From NCBI GenBank assembly GCA_036971615.1, contig JAYKKR010000001.1, positions 682,001 through 746,000 on the forward strand: DNA of 64,000 nucleotides, read 5' to 3'. The translations under genes were made by a program, and so were the position numbers. Of this stretch, positions 12,428-25,098 are shown in pieces. The notes below the pieces were generated by a model that saw only the letters and a list, made by a program, of their open reading frames with translations, searched no databases and was not told where the DNA came from. The stretch is from Amyloporia xantha. Taxonomy: Eukaryota; Basidiomycota; Agaricomycetes; Polyporales; Adustoporiaceae. Numbering within the stretch: position 1 is the stretch's first letter; each line of letters starts with the position of its first letter.

Positions 12428-15400
12428 CCCCCCTCGCTTCCTCCGAGCTCACGTCGACGGTCGACGGACGGGCGTCACTGCCTCATCCCGGCATCCGTCG
12501 CTCGCATTGTTGATGAGCGATGATGATGTGTTTTTCACCGTTCTGCATATAGATTCATGGCGATTGTTATGACGACCCCCGCGTCATGTGTGCGCCCGAA
12601 GAGCCCGGCACCGCGGCCGTGAATGGCGGTCAGTTATCGATGGAGGATGGAGGTCTCCTGCCCGCCCCGCATGGTGGAATCGAACCCTGTGCACGACGAC
12701 GACAACGACGACGACGATGGCGCGCCCACAGCGACGATGGCGCCCGTGGCGGTTGACGCTGGGCGGTGTGCTACGGGCAGAGAGTGCTGTGAAGAGAATG
12801 CGGGGAAGAAACGGCGGCGACGTCATGATAACGTTACGCCGACCAGGAACGGCAGATAAGATCACCATCAGCACTCGCAACCACAGAGTCACAGGCGCCC
12901 GTCCTCGCAACGACGGTGCGGTTCTCGGGCGCGGTTCAACGACGGGCCTGAGCTGAATGCAGAGCGTTCTCTCTCCTCCGGCATTCCACAGCCCAACGCA
13001 CATGCGTGCACACGCCCGCAGAGCCCGAGCTCAGCACAGCGTCAGGCCATCTCCCGCGCGGACTCGGACAGACGTAAGTCAAGATGTTCTCGATATTGAA
13101 TATTGAATACGGGTGGATGGGCACGATACATCAGGTATGGGGGGTATGTACAACCGCGCTCATTAGCGTCTCCTCCTCCTCCCTCTCCTCCTATCCTTCC
13201 TCATTCCTCGTTCCTCCTCCCCGGGATCCCGCCTATTATAGCTCCTACAGCGCGCGCGCGGTGCGGCGCGAATACGTGAGACGAATAGAATACGGGGCGT
13301 GCGTCAGCCCTGCTGAGTCTGAGTAATGCGAGACGGTGGTGGTGATACAAGATGCTGCTGAGGGTTGAAATGCGGGACAACATGGCGAGCGACGATTATA
13401 TGGTATGCACAGACATGGACGCGGACATGGACGTCTGCGGATGGGCAACGCTCGTCAGCACGCGATCGCGGGCATAGGGCAGGCAGCAGCTACTCACATG
13501 AGACGGACGGCAGAGAGAGGAACGACGGCGCGCGTTCACTTGAACGGACACGTCGGCGCGTGGTCGCCGCGCCAGCCGCAGTGGCAGCACTGTGGGAGGT
13601 TCTGGTTCGACGGCGTGGGCTGCACCTCGACGTGGCGGCGCTCGGGCGCGGGGTGTGATGGCGGGTGCGCCTTGGACGCGCAGCGGGGATGTGAGGACGC
13701 GGAGGCGGCGGAGGAGGACGCGGCGCGGGTGTGCATCGCAGCAGCGGGGTGTTAGACGATGAGTAGCAGTGCGATATTGGTGGGTGTGGCTGGGACCGCG
13801 CTAGCTAGTCGTCGGGGCGGAGTGCGAGCGGGGGTGGGTGCGGGTGTGTGAGGTGAGCGGGGCGGGGGGGCGAGGCCGACTGCGAGTAGTACTGTGGCGG
13901 GGTAGGCCGGAAGGGTGGGTGATGGCAGGCCGGCGGGGTATGGGCGAGAGGCGAACGGGAGGAGATTGGCTGGGCAGGGAGGGGAGGTGGAGAGCAGCTT
14001 TTATGGGTGTGGGCCATTGGTGTGGGTGGGTGTGGCCCGCTGCCGTGGCTCGTCACGCCGGAGGAGGGGGACGAGGGCGTGACGCGTGACGGTGACACCC
14101 ACGGGCGGGTGACATGGGCAGCAGCGCAGATTCGCGATTTCGCGATGGATGGAAATAATCAGCTGCCAGATCGGGGCTAGTGACCTCCCGGAATAGGCAG
14201 GTGGGCCTCCGTGCGCGCGCCGGGTGCTGTGTGTTCGAGTCCGAGCGTGCGCCGGCAGCCAGTGGTAGCACGGACGCCTGACTGATCATGATCGCATCGC
14301 ATATCTGTATTGTCCAACGCCCGCTGTCTCCGCCCAATCCTCGGAAGCCTGCGTCCTGATCCTCATTCCCTCTCGTATATTCCGTATGCACACACCCACG
14401 ATAGCGCATTCCAAGCCACTGGCATGATGCTGCCCAGCCGCAGGCGACGTCGTTCACGCTATCCACCCCTGCCCACCTGCCTGCCTGCCTGCCTGCCTTT
14501 CCACCTGCTGCGCGATGAGCGATGTCGATTAGCGTTCGTGTCTGCGATCCATGCACGCACACAGTACTGCAGGCGCACATCATAATCCGACCCGCTCACT
14601 TGGGTCGCCCTCCTGCAGCTCGCTCCTACAGGCCCGCCGTTCCGAATCCCAGTGCCACTCCCATTGTCGTTGCTGTTACGATGATGATTATTATTATCAT
14701 TATGCCGTTTCCTTTTCCTCCCCGTCTCCCAGAGCCATCCCACGCCGCCACCCCCGTCGAGCTGTCCTCCGCGCAAGCGAGCTGCGGCGCCCGCTGAGAG
14801 CCCTTCGCCCGGAGAACCGTCCTGGTTGCAATTGGCTGCCCCCTGCATCTTCCCGTTCTCGCCCACAGACGCCCGCACGCCGACGCGCTTCGCGACTTCG
14901 ATCCGGGCTCTTGGGTACGTACGCCCGTCAGGGTCGCCGCGCGAGAGCTGCCAGTGGAAGATGCCCGTCCGCATTCGGAACACACATGTGTATGATGATG
15001 ACTCGGATGACCGCACGATTGCGGCTGTGCGCTGCCCGCGGCATCTCCATCTGCGTCCTGCATCGGCACGTTGCCCGCGATAGCAAGCAGTGTAGCTATA
15101 GGCTTCTTGTTGTTATTCTTGTCCTGCGTGCCCATGCTCGTGCTCGTGGGCATGCATGCCGAAAGTTTTTTCCATGGCCATCGTCGCCCATCTCGCCATC
15201 GCATCGCCTTTTTGTCCCTGCATCTGTGTACTCTATCGCTGATCGCCCGGCCGATGAAGTCACTGATGTTTCACGAGACAGCCTCGGACCGTCACACATG
15301 TACATTCTGACTCCCTCTCTCTCTAGCTCGCCTCGCGGACCTCGCGGCTCGAGCTCGCGCTGCGATCTCGGACACTCGAGCTGCCCCCCAGCTTCGTCCA

Positions 15401-15812
15401 GAGTGCTCGACGCGGCGCGCTCGGAGCACGAATCCCATCCTCACGCGAGCGCCCTGCCCATCTCCGACCGTGCACAGCGTTGGGCCGCTCCCCGGTGAGA
15501 AGGTGCAAGGGGGTAGGGGATAGTGCGTCTGCTTCTGCATCCGTGTTTTCCCTCGACGTGATACGCCGCTGGGCGTGCTGGGCCGCTCTTCCTCTTTGCG
15601 TCTGCTCCCCGCGGCCGTCTTCCCAGCCCGGCCCAGCCCAGCGCGCCGTTCGTTCTCGGGCTCGCTCAGCTTCCTGCCTGGTCCGGCCTGGAACACGAAG
15701 TTAGGCCCGTTGATACGACGGGAACATCTCGCTGCTCACTGGCCTGTCTGCCTGCCTGCTGTGAATGTGATCGCACGCGACTGCTGCCGTTCGCCGATCA
15801 CTGTCATTGTCA
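12428..15812. other. GC-rich region without recognised genes
   Basis: It contains a short CGA-type triplet run near 12695-12720, ATT/ATG triplets near 14680-14702 and dense G-runs on the plus strand from about 13820 to 14060 that could form G-quadruplexes. Long reading frames exist on both strands, including a 315-codon one at 14551-15498, but their composition (Arg, Ser, His, Pro, Cys) follows the base composition. They overlap equally long frames on the other strand and show no domain. Confidence 0.4.
14477..14498. repeat. (TGCC)n tetranucleotide microsatellite
   Basis: About five tandem CTGC/TGCC units, in non-coding DNA. Confidence 0.85.
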
Positions 15813-15990
15813 GGCGCCGGCACGTACGGTCCTGTGCAAATTCCGCAAAGGGCAACTTCGTGTACGTTTTTGTAAATTATAACCACACCGACGTGAAATG
15901 CCTGGCGCCAGCACGGTCCAGTGCAAATTCTGCAAGGGGCAAGTTCGCCTATGTTTGTGTAAAATGATGACGACGCCGTCGTGAAATGCC
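15813..15990. repeat. two-copy tandem duplication of about 90 bp
   Basis: Unit 1 (15813-15902) and unit 2 (15904-15990) both start GGCGCC and end GAAATGCC. They share a GCAAATTCYGCAARGGGCAA block and a TGTAAA block near the end. By eye identity is roughly 75-80 percent. The duplication is old enough to have diverged and no convincing reading frame runs through it. Confidence 0.8.
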
Positions 15991-17847
15991 AATGCCGCGC
16001 CACAACACGCCGCAGGAACTCCTCCGATCTGCCCCTCACCGCCAACGCCGCGGCGAACTGGAGGCTAAGGTCCAAACGAGTGCAGGTGCATGCCACCCGT
16101 CTGGCATGGCCCGGCACTGGCATACGGCGTCTGAACCCTGCATCCCGGACGGGCAGGCTAGCGCCGGACAACACTGGACCCACAAGCCCTCCCCATCCGC
16201 ACGTGCGAGTGATATCTGTCCTTCCCAGCGGGCTTGCGTCCGTGGACGTGTAGCAGGTATGTGCTACCGCAGGAACGTGTTCCCCCCAGCGTCTTGTCTT
16301 TTGACTCGTTCCAGCCTTCCAGGCAAGGCCGTCGTAGCGCTCCGCCCCGCTCGGCTCGGAGGGTAGGGTAGGGGCATCCACCGTCCTGCGGTTGTGTTGT
16401 GTGTTCGCTGCGCGAAGCTGCAGGTTCGTTACGTACGCTGTACGCCAGAGCCTCATGCCTCGCTGTCTCCCTGCCTTCCGGTCTCGTGTCTCGTGTCTCT
16501 CGCTATCTCTGTTTCTCTTGGCTGTGCCGTGCCATTGTCATTGCGTCTGCCCGTGGCTAGGCCCCGTCAGCGATCGTTCGTGACACTGCGGATCGCGATC
16601 TCTGTCCGGCCTGTTTGGTCCAACTGAGTGCCTGCATATTTCCGCGGAGGGGAACCTGGTGACGGGGGGAGGCGTGCGGCGTGCGTATCTTGATTCTCTG
16701 TGATCTCATGCCATGAATGATGGCCCGGGGGTTCGGGTCGAGGTCGGGGAAGGGAAGATGGGGGGAGGGAAGGAAGGGCAGGGAAGTCTTAGTCTAAGAT
16801 GGGGGTGGGAGGGGGATGATCTGGATCCTGGGCCGGGTCCGGGATCCTCCTGCTCTTCTGGGTTAGACCACCCTTATTCCACTATTACTATCACGGAGGC
16901 AAATGGGATCATAGCGCGGTTTCTTCGACCGTTCTTGATTCATTATATGCCATATGGCAGCGCGCTGGTTTCCAGATGACGACGACTGTCCCACCGTGCC
17001 CACTGTGGTTAGGCTAAGGTGCGCGCGGGCGGCGAAGAGCGCCCGTGATGCTGAGACGATGTCGCTGCGGACGGGCAAGCTGACGCTGCAAATGCTTACA
17101 TGGTCAAATGCTGTGATGGTGGGATGTGCTCGTGAGCGCGCGGATTTTGGGAGGCTGTCGGGGGTGCCACCCGTTTCGACCTTCGATGACAATGGCAGCG
17201 CCCATATAACTACGCTATCAGGGTCGATGACACCCACCACCTCCCGGGAGGACGGGGGCGCGTCTCAACGCAAAAAAAAGAACAATCATGGACGGACGGC
17301 CTTACGATGACGCCTGGCGCCCCCTCTGAGCCGGTGTATGGGGTCATACGACACAGCATCCGGATTGGCAACTGCTCACGGACGGCATGAGGCCAGCGCG
17401 AGGCAGGCTATCTTCGGATTCTCTCGCGCGCAGGCCAAGCTCTCTGGTCTGTGGGCCGCAGACAGAACTTGGGAGCCTCTGCGCACAGCTCGATCATCCC
17501 TGACCGAAGCACAGGCGCGGACACAAACCAGCTGCTTTGGGGATATCATCCGACCACCTCATGCATCTGGGCATTCACCGCCTTCCCTTGAGGCCCATTG
17601 ATCCTGGATCACATGAAGGCACGGCGCGAATAAGGGGTTCGAACGCCCCTCGGGTAAGTTGTCAAAGGCTGTTTTCATGAGAACTTCGCTGGTCACGGCC
17701 GCTTCTCGCAGCAAGCGCACCACAATGCAAATGTACGGAACTGATGAGAGAACATGTCATTGAGTACGTACACACACACAAAAATCCAGATCTCCGCCTC
17801 CCCTGCTCGCGCCCCCTCGGTGCCACCCTCGTTCTGCCCGATCATGA
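15991..17847. other. GC-rich intergenic DNA with G-runs
   Basis: No gene recognised. The plus strand at about 16725-16800 is a nearly pure purine tract with many GGG runs. The right part is the 3' flank of the TPX2-domain gene. Confidence 0.4.
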
Positions 17848-20446
17848 TCATGACTTCGCATTCCCGCTTCTTTTCGGAGCATTGGCATACCACTCGGGTA
17901 CCTCGTTCGCCTTGGGCACGGCGCGTCTCCTGAGCTCTTTGATCTCTTTCTCCTCTTCCAGCTCCCGCAGCCGTCTCCGCTCCTCCATCTGCTGCTCAAT
18001 CTCCCGCTCCCGCTCCCTTCTGGCCCCATCAAACCTCTCACGCTCACGAGCGCGAGCATCTGTATTCAGTTCGATCTCCAAGGGGACAACAGGGACGATT
18101 TGCTCTCGCCTTGCTGCTGACGCTAGCTCTTGTGCGGCATGCATAGCCTTGAAGTCCGGGATAGGTAACGGAGCATGCGACCGTGATCGTTTCTGCATGC
18201 TGTTTGACTTCTCCAATTCGGCTTTACGCGCTTCTACACGCGCGTCAGACTGGAAGTGAAACTCGATCGGCCTAGTCGGTTTCGCGGGAGGAAGTGTGAC
18301 AGCCTGGACACAAAACATGTTCGGGTTAATATCTCATAATCTCCATTGAATCCTCGGAAATGAACGAAGGGACGGAGCCAGATAATTTTGAGAGGTGGAA
18401 TTGAGTTTGCAATTACTCACCGGCTTATCAAAAGTAGGCATCTGTCCAGCTCTATGACTTTGATCCAGCCGTGGCGCCCTGGCATCGGGCCTGTTTTCCT
18501 TTTGCGAATCACGCAAGTCCCCTGATCTGCTTGTACTTCTGCAATCAGCAGGAGGAACACGCGTGTGCGTCAGCTGTCTGCCGCTCCCAGGCTTCTTGTC
18601 CCCGTGCTGGCCAACGCTCGATGATGATCGAGAATTCGGATTCGAAGGACCGGGCCTGCTCTCAACTTCCTTCGCCTCCGGATCCGCAGAGACATGCCGT
18701 AAATGCGACTCAGAAGCAATCGTACAGTTATTCTCAAGTGGTGGAGCATTAGCCGCCTTCACCTGTGAACGCTGCCGTACACGCTCATGCACTTTGCTCG
18801 TGATTCTATCTGACGCTTGTTTATCAGTGTGGGTCGGGAAAGTTTTGCTCCGCTTGTGATGAGAGGCTGAAGAGGCAGCTGACGGTGGGCGTTTGACGGA
18901 CGGATGGGAAGGAGACAGAGGCCTCTTTTCATTCGCCGACGTAGACGGGCCAGGTTGCGATCGCCGTGCGTCTACAAGGGCAAGCGCCCCTATAGCTTGG
19001 CGGGATGACTGCGAACTGCTCGGCGGCGTTTCACGATCTGCATCGCGATATAACCCCACAGACACGTTCTCAGAAGACGACCCTGGAGAAACATGTGTCT
19101 CAGCGTCAGGATTCGTCGATGTGATGATGCTGGCCCGTGTCTCGCTCATGTCAATAGTCTCCGTGCTGTGAAAAATAAAGTGTTACAAGAAGTCACATCA
19201 GCGTCAATCCACGCCACTGCGGATAAGTCCACTCACTTTGAATATTGTGCAGACTTCTGCCCGTACGACATTAAGGCACCAACCAGCCCATTTATTGTGG
19301 CGTCGGAACTATCTTCTGAAGACACGGTCGTCTTTGATGGTCCGGCTTTCGTAAGTCCATCATCGCCGACCATTGTACCTGACTCAGCTGTCCGAGTATC
19401 CTGTACTGGCCGACGCTGACTGTTGCCTCTCATTTGCTTGGTCGTGGCTGAGATAATGCGAGATACGGTAGAGCGCGGCAGTCTGGGCTTCCCGGGCTTC
19501 GTGATCCCCCCTCCTATGACAACCTGCCGAGTAATGATTTCCTTTTAGACTAACTCAAAGTTCATCAGACAAAATGAAATTACAGATTTCTTCCGCCGCG
19601 TCTTCTCGCCATGCGACAGCTCTTTCTTCGGCTTTGTAGATGGAGCGGACCCCTTGTCCCTACCCAGCTCAGAAACTTGTGCAGTAGTGTCAGCTAATTG
19701 CCGTGTTGTCAGCTTCGCCCCAGCTTACGGAGATTGTGAAATGTTAGTAAGCGCCAACCGACCTCCGATAAGGTGAAACTAGAATGACACGCACCTAAAT
19801 TAGATTGTTCCAAAGATTCGGCATTCTCTCGGGCAGGCGAAAAGAACAGTGGTTTGCTTCCTGCCTCATGCTCTTCAGAACATGGCGAGATCGCTGATAG
19901 TTGATTTCGTTTGGGAGTCAACTGACTAAGCGTAAGTGGGTCTGGCTCCTGTATAGGGACAGATGCGCTGCTAAATGGAGCGGTTTCGACGGCATTGTCA
20001 ACATCATCTAGTAGAAAATCGTGCCCTCTGGCTGCTGCCATAGGGATCTGGAACGATGTCTCCTGATCATGGCCACGAAGGGGGGAAAGAGTCTCCGTCA
20101 AGGCAAGATGTAGGTCTGTCGCTAGTGCAGTCCGACGTGGTGTTGCGATAGTAGGTCGAGTTCTAGGTCGTAGGGATGATCGGATAGGAGTGGCGCGTAC
20201 TGTCTTGGGCTTTGGTGTTAAATCTGCCAGGGTCAACGGCTGACGATTTCGTAGCTGCGTAGGCGGTGCAGGGGTCCTGAGCGTATCATCTGCGCTGCGC
20301 AAGAAGTCCATGCTCTCGTCATCCAATAAGAAGTCATTATTGGAATCGACTGCATGTGGGATTTGGAAAGACGACTCGGAAAAGTCAGGCATCACTAAGG
20401 AGTCAGAGGGGTCTGGTAGATGGCGTAGACTGAGATCGGAAGCCAT
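17848..20446 (-). CDS. TPX2-domain spindle/microtubule-associated protein
   Basis: The start at 20446 (MASDLSLRHL) follows a long upstream stretch in frame without conserved features. Several exons follow: the first to about 19800, a middle segment around 19400-19530 (EIITRQVVIGGGITKPGKP), 19233 and above ending QKSAQYS, then 18421-19165, then 17848-18303. The junctions that can be read clearly are intron 18304-18420 (GTGAGT...GTCCAG) and a phase-consistent join giving QYSNTETIDMSE. The N-terminal two thirds are Ser/Thr/Pro-rich and disordered, with two similar motifs SFQIP..AV..NNDFLLDD and SFQIPMAAARGHDFLLDD. The C-terminal exon fits the TPX2 family: PTRPIEFHFQSDARVEARK, then IPDFKAMHAAQ, PLEIELNTDARARERERF, and a charged helix ending AVPKANEVPEWYANAPKR. 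TPX2 proteins target Aurora kinase and nucleate spindle microtubules. The true vertebrate TPX2 N-terminus is not evident. Confidence 0.8.
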
Positions 20447-22133
20447 GGTGTGTAGAGTTTTAGGATATGGTATTTGCTTAGGCTTCAGAAAACGAGTGAT
20501 GTCGTCGCGGCAAAAGTGGGATGTGGCCGTTGTGTGGCGAGGACGCGTTCGAACCGTGCGAACAAACACAGTGACGCGTCAGTCACATGATCGAGTTCCA
20601 GGTTATTGGTGTCTCCACGGTGGGACTCTCAGGCTTGCTGAGCACTTCGCATCATGGGTCATTTACTCAACAGTCCCTGAGTGTCATCGAAAGCGTGCAG
20701 GTATGCAGCGTGAAGCCTGCTCTGTAACCTATGAAATTAATGCTGCTAAGACTTTGCTTTACTCCAGTGCTACATGTAATCCTGGCAATGCGATTTCGCA
20801 AGTTGGGCGGCAGATCCAGTCTAGTCTCGACATAGGAAATCAAGGGTTGTCAGCTGAACCAACTGGCTTTGGTTCACGAAAATTATGGCGCGTAGATCTG
20901 AAACCGTTTGGGAAACTAATCTTGGTGTCCCTTCTGACCAGAGAACAGCGAGAATCATGGTGACCCTTGCACATGCATATCAACGAATTGCGAAAGACGA
21001 TATCTCTGACAACCGCCCGTAAATGACAGACGACAGCTGGTACAACTAGCGCCACGCTAGTGTCTATGACTCAGAAGACCCGGAACTACATCCGCAATAT
21101 TGACCATACCCGTTTCATATCCCTACAACGGGTCTAATCATCTCAGCGTTCGGCCTCAAATCGGTCCAAGCTACTCCATGGGCGGTCGGTATAATGAACT
21201 TCCACTGCCCAGCTTTCTACGCTTAGGCACTTGACCGCCGTTAGCTCTATTTTTTGTCCAGTAGGATTGTCCGACCCATCGGTCCCTGACAAATGAATAG
21301 GGATGGTGAAGTTCGCTCCTTATGCACTTGCGAAGTACCGAGATTGTGCTGACCACACAGGGATACTTAGGCGACTAGCCTGGACTCGGGACCGAGGCCT
21401 CGTTTTCTCTCGCCTTTGGATGGAGATGCCTACTGGGGATACCCGTCGATCTAGCCAGCGCCGCATCCATCTGCCTTTCCAATCTCCCCGCAATTACGGC
21501 AGTAGCATGTCTGCCAAGTTGCCTCGGCATCCGATCGCACATTCCAAGTCCTCCTGTCTGTACGATCAATTCGCAGAAAACAACTATCCGGCCACAAGCC
21601 GTGGAATCTCCGCACAGATCAAATGTAGGACGTGCCAAGAGCTTCCCGTTGTCACATGTATATTCTTGTCTACCTCCTGAGCGCTGAATGTGATATACGT
21701 TTTCTTCTAAGGCACAGACCAAGAGCTGCTGCGGCACTACCTGCTTTGTCGTCACGAGAACCAGAAATCATAGGGGAGATCCTTCTGGATTCAACATAGT
21801 TCTCTGATCTGTCATATTTAGCTGCTTTTGGTTTCGTCAAACTTGTCCTGATGCCACTTGGATGGCGCTTCGCATACAATGCCCAAGAGAGCAATTTATC
21901 ATAACCCCCGCCGTCGGGCACTTCCCATCACTCCTCACGGCCTAAGTATTTTGTCAAATACCAGATTGAATTGTCAGCCTGTTCTTGGTCAAACGCCCTC
22001 GTTACGCGAGATTGATACGATGCGCTATCACCCAGCCAGCAGAAAAAAAGCGCTCTACATTACACATCCACGCCGAACAGGCCACCCTTACGCTAAGCTA
22101 ACGCAGGAAGACATACAACGCCACGAACTCAAT
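20447..22133. other. intergenic region between TPX2-domain gene and SYO1
   Basis: The left end is the promoter of the TPX2-domain gene and the right end the 3' flank of SYO1. A 125-codon frame at 21303-21680 has no family features and is contradicted by an equally long frame on the other strand. Nothing else seen. Confidence 0.4.
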
Positions 22134-24800
22134 TCAAACGCCCAATCTCCTGCGATACTCGATGAATGCCACCAGATTCTCTCGCACTTCTTCTCCCCGC
22201 ATCCTCACCTCTCGCTCCTTTTTCCTGTCTATCCCCTTCACGGCCTTCCGTACGGCTTCAACACTGGCCACGAGAGCGTCGAGATAACGGCCCTGCCGGA
22301 AATTCACATCGTATGGAAGTGCCTCGTCTGAATAGATGTCAATGAGCGCCGAAACCGCTTGCAGTAGCGGCTCCGTTGGCGTCGGATTAGCGGATGAAGG
22401 TGGCAGCAAAGATAGGAGGTAGCTAGAGATGATCTATGTAATGATATGAAGTACATCAACAACTGCGATTGATGTGTGTCAATTCTGAAAAGCAGTGGCT
22501 ACGCACCCTGTTCGACTCAATAGAGTCTGGGTTCTGCGCGAGGCACTCGAGCGTGCCTATGCACTTCACTTTGGTACTATGATCCGTTGTGGCGCTGCAG
22601 AGCTGCATCAACACATTTACATGTGTTTCGTCCGGAACCAGGACGCCTTTCCACACATTCGCTACGCCCCAAAGGACGCCCACACCAATCTCCCACATAT
22701 GCCTTCGCCGCTCCTGGCCGGGCTTGTCAACATTTGTTCCCACAGTGCCCAGGGCACGCCAGATGTCCTCCCAGATTTTCTTACCACTATCAGCATCTAG
22801 GCTGGAGGTATATTTGCTACCGTCCGAAGACGCCGGCCTCATGGAAAGGAAGATGTTGTTGAGACATTCAAGCGCGCTGATGTGAATTGCGCTGAGAGCT
22901 GACGTGGTCGGTGGGTGCGGTGATGGACCATCAGGCGGGGGAAAAGAAAGCGGAGTGGGTTGGATGAGCGCTAGTAACGGCGCAACCAGGGTGTGGAAGA
23001 AGGCAGGAGGTGAGGGAGCTTGATTAGTAAATGATTCGTTGTCGAGCGCCATGTCAACATCAGGTTCGTCTTTCACATCCTCATCTGTGTGGAATGAATT
23101 TACGTACGAATGAGTGAGCCGCCAGCAACATCGATACCTAGTCCCATCTGATAGACGACTTGCCTTCGTTCTCTGAGTCATCGCCGCCGGCAGCCTCGTC
23201 TCCTGGCAATTCGGGCTCAGGGTCTGGTAATGTTGCACATATGCCAGTTAATATCTCTAGCGCCAGCTGTACTGTGCGCAGTTTATTTTCTAAGCGCTCG
23301 AGCTCTATCTCGGAGGGCGTCTTATGGTCTGTTTTTGGTTTGTTCTTCAAAGAAAGCCTCTCGAGCTGAGGAATGGAGTCCTATGTGTCACCGAAGCTGT
23401 CAGAAGATACACAGCACAAGGAAAAGAAGGGGGGGAAAGGATAAATTGACCTCTTTTGCGATAAGTTCCAGCGCTGACTGAGAACATTCGTGTAGCGATA
23501 CCATAGCCAAGACCGGTTCCAGTATTGGTAGAGCGATATCGCGGTCGATGTTCATGGTTGCCACGATCGAAGGGGGTGGAACAGGTGAGATATTTTTCAA
23601 TATTCCTAGAACAGCACGGTATTATTTCATTTCCCCTCATCGCACTAAGGAATATGGCAATACCACAGCACAGCACGCGGAAAGTCAAGACTCGCTCGTC
23701 CGACACCGCTTTGTTTTTGCCGTTCGCATGAGAGATTGGTTCGTCTGACTGAGCAATAGACAGCAGGCAGGCAGTGTACGCCGCATTGACTCGAATCTCA
23801 TCAATGACCGGAAGATTCTCATCTGTCAGTACATACAAACATTGTGCTGTGCGTAAGAATGGTTAAAGCAACCTCGAAGTCAGAACGCGCATCTTCCGTC
23901 ACAAGGGCATTCACTTACCTGCAGATGTCACAGTTGACACCGGCAACTTATCCCTCGATGCAAGAAATGACATCAGGAAAGGGACCAAAGAAATCTGGTT
24001 GATCGCGTTCATGGCCTTGTTCGATGTCTCTCTGGTCTTCCTTAATTCTCGCTACATCCTTGAAATGAGGGCAATACTCACGAAAGACACCATAGAATGG
24101 TAATAACATTATCAGCAAACTCATACACGACCTTCTGCGCATTCTCGGGTGCAGTTTTGGGAGATGATAGGAATTGGGCCAAAGTAGTCGAGATCTAGCG
24201 GTATGATGGAGCAGGGGCATGAGCTTTGGTCGATCTAGAATTTCAACTGCAGTGACCTTAGGCACGAATGTTTTGAGAGGAGCAAGTATATTCTTGTTGT
24301 ACATTTCCGCACATATGTCGAAACCGCCGTCGATACATAGATTTCTATCGGGCAACAAGGGACGTCCTTGAGCATACAGTTTCGCAAGTTAGGCACCGCT
24401 CTGCTCTCACCGCAACGATCCCGCAGCTTCGATAACTACTTCTTCCTCACTGTCGGAGAGACGCGTAATTAGCGTCCCGACGACATTTTTGCCTTGCAGT
24501 AATCTCCGAGTCGAAGGATCATTCTGAATTAGATTGGAGACCGCGACACATGCCCATTTACGTTCAGAAGCATCAAGGCTTTCCATCTAGTTTAGAAAAC
24601 ATGTTATTACGGTACCTAATGCATTAAGAACTGCCCCTTTGTTTCCAGGCAAAAATAACGACCTTTTGCAATATAGGCAGTATGACCTCTTTCTTCGACG
24701 AAGATGCTGAAGCAGATTCGAGCCCCTTTGATAAGTGAGAATCTGGGACTCGCATAGGGTTATGACGCCTCATCTGGCGTTTCTTCTGTGATTTGCCCAT
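22134..24800 (-). CDS. SYO1: Syo1/symportin, ribosomal protein import adaptor
   Basis: HEAT/ARM-repeat protein that in yeast carries Rpl5 and Rpl11 together into the nucleus through Kap104 for 5S RNP assembly. The start at 24800 gives MGKSQKKRQMRRHNPMRVPD, the typical basic Syo1 N-terminus and a likely Kap104 binding site, followed by KEVILPILQK. Later exons give MESLDASERKWACVAVSNLI, then NDPSTRRLLQGKNVVGTLIT, EEEVVIEAAGSLR (first ARM repeats), NLCIDGGFDICAEMYNKNI, LPVIDEIRVNAAYTACLLSI, and an acidic loop ICATLPDPEPELPGDEAAGG. In other Syo1 proteins an acidic loop of this kind contacts Rpl11. Then follow ALECLNNIFLSMRP, EIGVGVLWGVANVWKGVL, LMQLCSATTDH and the final exon LLQAVSALIDIYSDEALPYD to FIEYRRRLGV. 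About eight exons. It is divergent from FIP1, about 300 bp apart. Confidence 0.92.
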
Positions 24801-25098
24801 CGTTAAGAACTTCTTGGAAAGGGCTGAGTGTTCAGCTGATTTTTGTATCCTGCAGGCCCCTCAAAGAGTATAAGCAGAAAGCAAGCCAAGTCGTAGCTGG
24901 TCGAGGAGTAAAGCAGAGGCAACTAGTGGATGTAGAGGAATACTGTCCCTCCTCCAAGCCGTTACAGACGCCGACTTGCGACCAGGAGGAATTTTGAGTG
25001 GTCGCGCACGTGACGACGACCGTTGTCCCTCTCGGCGTCAACCAAAGTATAACTGTCTCAAACACTGCCTGTGTGTCGAAAGTTGTTGGCCTTTGCGA

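Noticed and set aside
14551..15498. 315-codon plus-strand open frame
   Set aside because: Composition follows the GC-rich DNA (Arg, Ser, His, Pro), equally long frames exist on the other strand, and there is no domain or splice pattern.
17625..17650. tRNA T-arm-like sequence GGGGTTCGAACGCCCC
   Set aside because: The stem and 7-base loop do not fit a T-arm, and no acceptor, D or anticodon arm is found at the right distance.
21303..21680. 125-codon plus-strand frame between TPX2-domain gene and SYO1
   Set aside because: An overlapping frame of the same length exists on the minus strand; no motif or splice support.
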